Assembly: GCF_007655135.1 (NCBI RefSeq) | Contig: NC_045129.1 | Coordinates: 25,084,274 to 25,148,273, forward strand | Direction of reading: 5' to 3' | DNA length: 64,000 nt | DNA from: Punica granatum | Taxonomy: Eukaryota > Streptophyta > Magnoliopsida > Myrtales > Lythraceae | Shown here: positions 58,101-64,000 of the stretch, piece by piece | Layout: each line of letters opens with the position of its first letter | Numbering within the stretch: the first letter of the stretch is position 1 | Notes under the pieces: generated by a model | Seen by the model: only the letters and a program-made list of their open reading frames with translations | Databases searched by the model: none | What the model was told of the DNA's origin: nothing | Made by a program: the position numbers and the translations under genes

Positions 58101-58712
58101 GAAAGAAGAAGAAGAAGAAGAAGAAGAAGAAGAAGAAGAAGAAGAAAGCAGAGAAAGGAAAAGAGAAGTGGCATGAGAGGTGTTCGCCCACTTAGTGAGT
58201 TGGGGCTGACACTCCTGCCACCCGTATATTTTTATTTTATTTTTTTATTTTTGTAGATTCATTTATTCGTATGAGCATTTTTTGAACGAAGTTCGATTTT
58301 CTCAATGTTCGTTCAAATGTTCTTGACTAGATATTTTGAAATTGGTAAATTCGAAAAATAATCAGCTCAATGAAAAGTCCAATTCGCGTTAAAAGAGTCC
58401 AAATTGTGACAAGGATCGACATTGGGTCCTTGAAACACGTTAAATCGAAATTGCTCGATTATTTCCAAATTTTTATCTTGACGATCGAATATCCGAAAAA
58501 TATTCCGAGACCATCGTCGTGTTTAGAAAAATACGATGATCAATATTATGCAGAAAAATATTTTCAGACCCGAGTATTATTTTGAATTTTAAAAGTTGAA
58601 TTTGGTTTGTCGAGTAATCCGAAAAACTATGCTGCAATTCTCTAATTCAAAAGAAATCCCCCTAGTCCAACTGAATTCGAATCTCGACTCGGGCCAGAAT
58701 CAAGTGTCTATA
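55164..58712 (-). mobile_element. Solo LTR of an Ogre/Tat-type element (3549 bp)
   Basis: Starts TGTGCGAACTCG, matching the Ogre LTR end TGTACGGACCCG. It shares a GGAGTCG(C/T)CACTT word and a block with TGTTCGGGNGT-C-GTTACG (55350-55375 versus the Ogre LTR near 6730-6750). It ends GGGCCAGAATCAAGTGTCTATA, aligning with the Ogre end GAGCCAAAATGGGGTGCTGACA (both given in two-part form). The flanks GCTGT (55159-55163) and GCTAT (58713-58717) form a 5-bp duplication with one difference. The insertion splits integrase codons 'FIIVA' and 'MEYFSKWVEA', which rejoin without it. It contains AG-rich low-complexity sequence (57000-58200). Confidence 0.7.
58077..58146. repeat. (GAA)n tract
   Basis: An almost pure GAAGAA run of about 70 bp inside the solo LTR. 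It generates Phe/Ser/Leu-rich open frames on the minus strand that I do not regard as genes. Confidence 0.9.
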
Positions 58713-59490
58713 GCTATGGAATACTTCTCTAAATGGGTTGAAGCAAAAGTGGTGGTCTTTATTTCTAATGGCGATTATCAAGTTTTGACCTATATTGATC
58801 AACCGCTTTGGAGTTCCACATTTCCTAGTGTCTGACAACGACACGCAATTTGCTGGGAAGGAGTTCGATTAGTTTTGTAATGAGCTATAGATTGAGCAGA
58901 GGTTCGCGTCTGTGGGACACCTCGAGACGACCAGTTTGGTGAATAGGACCAATCAGATAGTCTTCCACATGATACAAACCAGGCTAGGAGGAAGTTGGGC
59001 GGACGAGTCTTACAATGTGTTTTGGTCTTATCGCACCACGCCTAGGGGGGCAATCAACAAAACCCCTTTCAGCTTGGTCTATGGATCCGAGGCAGTTCTA
59101 CTAGTAGAAATCGAGCTGCACACCTAAAAGGTGGAAATATATAATTAAGAATTGAACAATAGGATGAGGACTGAGGAACAGGATAATTTGGAGGGCTTAC
59201 AACTTGAGGCAACTGACTCTATGGCCCGCGTGAGAGACTCGACCGTGAAGTACTTCAACAGGAAGGTAAAGGCTAGATAGTTCGCAGTTAGAGACTGGGT
59301 CCTAAAGAAGAACAAATTCTACGGGTTGTCTCGATGCTATAAGCTCACTCCAAAGTGGGAAGGTCCTTACTAGATTATAGGGGTCTCACATCTAAATGCC
59401 TACTTCCTGCAGGATTTAGAGGGAAAGAAACTCCCTCGCACTCAATGTAGCCCACATCCACAAGTATTTCTTTTAGGTGTTTTACTTTTA
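58713..59490 (+). pseudogene. Gypsy-4 integrase core and C-terminus
   Basis: Continuation of the integrase after the solo LTR: 'MEYFSKWVEAKVV' near 58717-58755, a degraded 'SDNDTQFAGKEF' near 58835, 'YRTTPRGAINKTPFSLVYGSEAV' near 59030-59095, and the C-terminal 'VRDWVLKKNKFYG' near 59285. Stops and frameshifts recur. The frame ends near 59490, after which the 3' UTR starts. Confidence 0.82.
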
Positions 59491-59640
59491 ATTGTTCGTA
59501 TTATGGAAGTTAACTTTTGCAACTTATGCTTGTTATACAAAGGATTCTATCATTAATAAATTTTTTGATGAATTCTTCATGAACGATGTCACTTTTACAC
59601 TTTGAGTTTGTGTTAGGATACATTATGGGGAGGCAATCGA
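59491..59640 (+). other. Gypsy-4 3' UTR, unique part
   Basis: Between the integrase end and the palindromic array; nothing recognised. Confidence 0.4.
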
Positions 59641-60045
59641 TAAGTCCTTCCGCTGCGTAAGGGAACGCTCGCTTCGCTCTACAAGGTACTCGAGTGATGT
59701 TAGTTGTCACTCGAGAGTGGTATCAGTAATCGTACACCATCACTTGCTTCGCTCAACAGGGTGCTCGAGTGATGTCAGCTATCACTCGAGACTGGTATAC
59801 GTAACCACACACCCTCACTCGTTTCGCTCAACAAGGTGCTTGAGCGATGTCAATTATCACTCGAGATTGGTATCACACCCTTGCCGCTTCGCTCATTAGG
59901 GTGCTTGAGTGATATCATTCATCACTCGAGAGCGATATTAGTAACCGCACACCCCCGCTCGCTTCGTTCAACATGGTGTTCAAGTGATGTCAGTTATTAC
60001 TTGAGAGTGGTATCAATAACCACACACCCTCGCTTCGGCTTGGCA
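59641..60045 (+). repeat. ~72-bp tandem array with internal palindromes (5 units)
   Basis: Five diverged units of about 67-74 bp. Each holds GCTCGAGTGATGTCAG...ATCACTCGAGA (inverted arms CTCGAGTGAT and ATCACTCGAG about 7-8 nt apart) followed by GGTATCAGTAACC, CACACCCTC and CTCGCTTCGCTCAACA. Palindrome centres fall near 59704, 59776, 59850, 59919 and 59991. It lies in the 3' UTR of a Tat element, the same position as the 30-bp array of the Ogre, but the sequences are unrelated. Confidence 0.85.
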
Positions 60046-60344
60046 AATGGACGCATCAATAGTTAAAGAACCTTAGTTGTATCAGTCACCGCGTATGCTA
60101 TCTTAAAGGGGGGAGTGGTGCTAGTAACTGTTTTCTGACCTACGAGATGTTATTTGTTAATTCGGCGAAGGATGATTAACTTTCTATAAATTTTTAAGTC
60201 CTTTGCAGCGTTGCACTTGCCAGGATCTTAACAGGCGTTATTTCGATTAAGATAAAAGCCAAGCATCAACAAATGGAAGGAAAATAGCATTTTCATTAAT
60301 GAAAAAGTATATTACAAGAGTGCGAAGCCCTAGGCATAGTGGAG
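60046..60344 (+). other. Gypsy-4 3' region spacer
   Basis: Non-repetitive sequence between the array and the antisense ORF relic. No gene is seen. Confidence 0.4.
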
Positions 60345-60862
60345 AAGGGGTAATGTCTATTCTAGAGTAGTCCGAGCTTCGAGTTGAAGGGCTTCCTGGG
60401 CAGTCTAGGCTTCAGCAGAAGCCTCTGTTGTGGCATCGCGAGGAGCCTCCAGCACTTCGCTCGTAGGGGTTGTAGGTCTTATCTATGTTTCCACCTCTTG
60501 AGCGTGGAGAGGTGAATTCTAAGTTGGGGTGTCATCGACTGGGGATTCAGGCTCCCCTAGGGCAGCCAGATAGCTGTGGTAGTACACGAAGGTATCGTAT
60601 CCACCTGTAGGTCATTTTCTTTCAACTCCCCACTGATGCCTCGAGTCAGCTCGAACAAGGCCCTGCCCAAGTCTGCAGTATACTCGAGCCAAGCCCTGTA
60701 CTCAATGACGGCTTTGGCGCCAGCCTCCACCACTGCCTCCTATTTTTCTCTCCTTGCTTTAGCAAGAGGAGCTTTCTTCTCCTTCCTAACAGACTTGATT
60801 GCCCTCATGTGGTCACTAGTCATCTGTTCAATTCTCTGCTAGGACTTCTTGGACTCTCTTTT
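60345..60862 (-). pseudogene. Antisense ORF relic in the Tat element's 3' region
   Basis: On the minus strand, from about 60820, the frame reads Lys/Arg/Glu-rich coil ('MRAIKSVRKEKKAPLAKARREK', in two halves), a TAG, then 'AVIEYRAWLEYTADLGRALFEL' (about 60650-60700). It ends at a stop near 60555. In the next frame 'YDTFVYYHSYLAALGEPESPVDD' continues (about 60540-60600), followed by acidic Pro/Ala-rich sequence to about 60360. Antisense ORFs of unknown function have been described in the 3' part of some Tat elements. This sits in that place and orientation. It has stops and a frameshift. Confidence 0.6.
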
Positions 60863-61365
60863 TGTCACGACCCGAAATTTCAGCAACAATTCCCTTAAAA
60901 TTCATCGATATCAATTATCACATAACTATTCATATAAAATCGACTTTCCATAGACTCCCAAAAATACAAACCAATCCAGCAAGCTTTAATATATATATAT
61001 ATATATATATATCAAAAGAGAGTAATTTTCTTTTCTCAACCAATCACCAGCCCTAACTAAACAAAATTTCAAGTTGTAATATATTCAAATACATTCTATA
61101 CAAAAATAATACTTATCAAATAACTAAGGTTCCTACCTAGTCCTCCGAGCTGATTCCCGATATCAAAAGAGTTCTCATGTACTGCAACTCTAGCTCCTAG
61201 TTCAACTGAAAAATATATGCAGAGTGTGAGCTGCATCTCAGTGAATACTAAATTCCAAAGCAAAATGAATTATGATTAAATAAATATTTAATTGCAACCA
61301 GCTTAATATTCCAATAATTAATACCATCACAACCAATTCAACTATCAACTCATCGCGCACATATA

Positions 61366-61367
<2 letters not shown>

Positions 61368-61409
<42 letters not shown>
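61368..61409. repeat. (AT)n microsatellite
   Basis: An uninterrupted TA/AT run of about 40 bp inside the LTR-like repeat. A shorter one is at about 60991-61011. Confidence 0.95.
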
Positions 61410-61412
<3 letters not shown>

Positions 61413-61839
61413 AACTATATTAATAATTATATATAATATAATAACTAAATTTAAGTCCTACTAACAAATACACACAACTCTTCCAACCATTTCTCTAATA
61501 TCCAATATCACATAAACATTAAATATCCATTCATTAGCAATCCATAGCAACTCACAACACAATGACTTGACAGATCAAACTTTAGCAACAACACGACTTT
61601 CAAGAACAACTTTACACAATCTCAAGAATCATCACATCTTCAGCAATCATACTAGACAAACAATATACAACACAATCAATCAATATAGTCATAGGGTTGC
61701 ATTTCCTCGCGACAGAGTTACGACGGTACCGTGACCCCGCATATCTCACTCATATCATTCTCAACTCCCAATATCTATATCTCATAAGCGAGGGTTGCCT
61801 ATTAACCTCTGGCGGTAAGAGTTGACCATAATTTATATT

Positions 61840-62175
61840 CCGTCAGGTCTCGCGGCCAATCGGACCCATTTTTCTATTCCGCCGGGTCCAGCGGCCGATC
61901 AGGCCCCTATTTATATTCCGCCGGGTCCAGCGACTGATCTGGCCCATATTTATATTTCGCCGGGTCCAGCGGCCGATCTGGCCCATATTTATATTTCGCC
62001 CGGTCCAGCGGCCGATCTGGCCCATATTTATATTTCGCCCGGTCCAGCGGCCGATCTGGCCCATATTTATATTCCGCCGGGTCCAGCGGCCGATCTGGCC
62101 CATATTTATATTCCGCCGGGTCCAGCAGCCGATCATGCCGATCATGCCCATTTTATAATCCGCTTGGTCCAGCGG
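61840..62175 (+). repeat. 39-bp tandem array (about 9 units)
   Basis: Units with core GGGTCCAGCGGCCGATCTGG repeat at exact 39-bp steps (61845, 61884, 61923, 61962, 62001, 62040, 62079, 62118), then one diverged unit. The array is longer than its counterpart at 2100-2285. It yields an open frame of 13-residue repeats (61822-62193). The unit length divisible by three makes the open frame unsurprising. Confidence 0.9.
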
Positions 62176-62537
62176 TCCTATGACTATATTTAAACAACAC
62201 AAGCATACTCAATTGTAACCGTGCCATCTCACCTCATATATCATCATACACAAGCACAATTTCAATCACAGTACAATGACAACATGTTATCATCACAATC
62301 AGCATTCACAATCACGATACATATCCCAAATTAAAGTGAAACACAAAAATGCAACATCTCTCAAATCAATTCACACAACATAGTAATACCAATTCCTTAA
62401 TTTGTAACTATCACAATATTCTTTTAAAATAATTTATATAACTATAATACATCATTTTACAAGGGAATAAAGTACTCACATAACATATATATATATATAA
62501 TTTCACAATGGAATGAAGTACTCACCGGTAACTCCCA

Positions 62538-63966
62538 AAAACAAATCACCAAGTTCAAGTTTTCGAGACATTTGGCTTTTGTATACTCCATCCCTGACAG
62601 ATATTAAATTTAACAAGAAACCAATTTATAAGCATATATATATCACACCAAGTAACTAATCATACACTTTGACAGTACGTTTATTCCCTAAAAATTATAG
62701 ATTATATTGCATGCTAGTTCTATGACTTAGAATAATTTTTCATGAAAAAGCAATCCCATACTAGTCTCTAGTATGCTTATCTAGCACTAAAAGTAATGAA
62801 AGTAGCACCTCATTGACCCCCATGACCTCTTTATAATTTTCATCTTAGATAAATCTACAGAATAATACTTCATGGAATGATGCAAGTTAGTACCCAACCT
62901 TTCCTATTACTCAATTCACCCTTTGATGTTCTCACAATTAATTCAAAAATCTAAAAATATTCCCAAACAAAACTAGTTAATCCCAATAGCATTTTAAACA
63001 GTAAAATGAGCAAATTCATAACTAAAATATCAATAATCATTTTTCACCGCTCACTTAATCTTCATTAAAAACAAATTATCAAGTATAAATATGTATATGC
63101 TTATATATATTTCCAACTTAATCTATCCATAGATTTCTCACGATGAGTTTCAACTTAATGAAGATCATTCACACCAAAATAGAAAATTTCAACCCAATAA
63201 AGACTAGTGCAAGGCAGCAAACCGACTCTTTAAATCAAAGTTTCCATTCTAGCCATCTCCATGACCTTAAAATTGTAAATCGGATTTTTCTCATGCCATG
63301 GGGAAGTATAATTAGCTTCCCCTGTTCCTTAGGTTACCACTCAACAACCGTAACTAACTACGACCTTGAACTTTGTCAATCCAATATTTTACCTAATCAC
63401 GACCTCAATTTATCACAAAAATTACATATAGGCAAGACAAAGCTTAAACAGTAATAATAATACAATCAATCTCACATACCTAAGCATATCATTCAATTTA
63501 CCTAATTCTAAGCTTAACCTCTTCCTCTCGGGTGCTCCCCCATTTCCCAAATCATATAAGGAAGAGGACATTGAAGTATATAACTTCAACCCCAAAGGAA
63601 ATTCGAAAATTATCAGTACACCCAAACTAATTAGCAATCTAACATCTACCGCTCACTCCCTGCTTACTGGGCTTTCATCAAGAATAACTCTAATATCCAG
63701 CTAATTTTACCACTTCCTGATCATATAACTAACTCAACTAACTGATTTCAACATAGCCTTAACAACGAGAAACTCACAGATGGCTCTTCTCAAATAAGCT
63801 CGACAACAAAACCGACCTTAGGCTAAGCTGAGCTGAAAATAAACCTAAAACCAGCAATTACTAATGTTTTAAGTCATGAAAATCAACTTACAAATCAAGA
63901 ACCCCTAGCTTAGTCCTCTTCCTCTTCCATGAGCTTCCCAAGTTCTCAACTTTGCTCACTCCTTCT

Positions 63967-63967
<1 letters not shown>
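62538..63967. other. AT-rich DNA, no gene seen
   Basis: Low-complexity AT-rich sequence with short open frames only. It may belong to the same LTR-like repeat. No domain recognised. Confidence 0.4.

Positions 63968-64000
<33 letters not shown>
63968..64000. repeat. (CT)n microsatellite at the window edge
   Basis: A CT run of about 32 bp reaching the last base; it may continue outside. Confidence 0.95.

Larger units (their letters stand above)
52745..60862 (+). mobile_element. Gypsy-4: decayed Tat-type gypsy element, no gag found
   Basis: A plus-strand remnant with RT, RNase H, second RNase H, and integrase, interrupted by a solo LTR (55164-58712). Downstream it has a palindromic repeat array and an antisense ORF relic. 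YVDDMIVKS-type RT and the second RNase H place it in the Tat branch. No LTR, primer site or gag was found on its left; the left edge abuts a LINE fragment at about 52740. On the right it is cut by the LTR-like repeat at 60863. Confidence 0.8.
60863..62537 (+). mobile_element. LTR-like interspersed repeat, copy B
   Basis: Starts TGTCACGACCCGAAATTTC and is homologous, in inverted orientation, to 1770-3246. Shared blocks include GAACTCT/CATGTACTGCA-like sequence (61165-61185), 'gcagagtgtgagctgcatc' (61219-61237) and the 39-bp array. It interrupts the antisense ORF relic. The visible similarity ends near 62537 at AAGTACTCACCGG. No coding domain was found and the far end is probably beyond the window. 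Confidence 0.55.

Noticed and set aside
61822..62193. Repeat protein with 13-residue units
   Set aside because: Explained by the 39-bp tandem array. There is no promoter or flanking coding sequence. Kept only as a point to test.

Overview
This window is plant nuclear DNA, almost certainly from a flowering plant and probably a eudicot. It is a retrotransposon-dominated, heterochromatin-like region. The evidence is Ty1/copia, Ty3/gypsy Tat/Ogre-type and other gypsy elements, LINE fragments, PIF/Harbinger and hAT transposase relics, several MITEs, AT-rich spacers, and one plant-specific gene (pectin methylesterase inhibitor, PMEI). I cannot name the species. I see no rRNA or tRNA gene, no CRISPR array and no bacterial-type operon.

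Layout. 1-3246: AT-rich repeat DNA with a 300-bp MITE and an LTR-like repeat on the minus strand. 3247-3660: a GC-rich inverted/tandem block. 3890-30760: a three-level nest. A decayed PIF/Harbinger (HARBI1-like) transposase on the minus strand is split by a decayed copia element (Copia-1, plus strand, 4642-30052). Copia-1 is itself split inside its protease codons by a young, nearly complete Ogre/Tat element (minus strand, 6489-27273) with LTRs of about 4.6 kb. The Ogre carries ORF1, gag-protease, a predicted intron, and RT/RNase H/second RNase H/integrase. Its 3' UTR contains a 30-bp tandem array. 30767-39080: an hAT transposase relic split by a second copia element (Copia-2, minus strand, 31605-38653), which carries a MITE in its pol and a partial LTR duplication. 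39195-42700: a MITE, a possible broken gene tail, and the PMEI gene, which has a premature stop. 42709-48449: a gypsy element (Gypsy-3, plus strand) with frameshifts. 48461-52695: an RNase H fragment, a long-TIR foldback element and a LINE fragment. 52745-60862: a decayed Tat-type gypsy element (Gypsy-4, plus strand) whose integrase is split by a solo LTR related to the Ogre. It also has its own 3' palindromic array and an antisense ORF relic. 60863-64000: a second copy of the LTR-like repeat, in inverted orientation to the one at the left end.

The order of events can be read from target-site duplications and LTR divergence. The Harbinger relic is older than Copia-1 (LTRs differ at roughly one base in ten by eye). 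Copia-1 is older than the Ogre (LTRs differ at about 1% or less). Copia-2 LTRs differ at about 33 of 373 positions, and Gypsy-3 LTRs at about 17 of 635. All such counts were made by eye.

The most informative object is the Ogre. It retains a predicted GT-AG intron of 191 bp between protease and RT whose donor contains the gag-pro stop codon. Unspliced RNA would give Gag-Pro, while spliced RNA would give an uninterrupted Gag-Pro-Pol of 2352 codons. Its only obvious coding lesion is one frameshift in ORF1.
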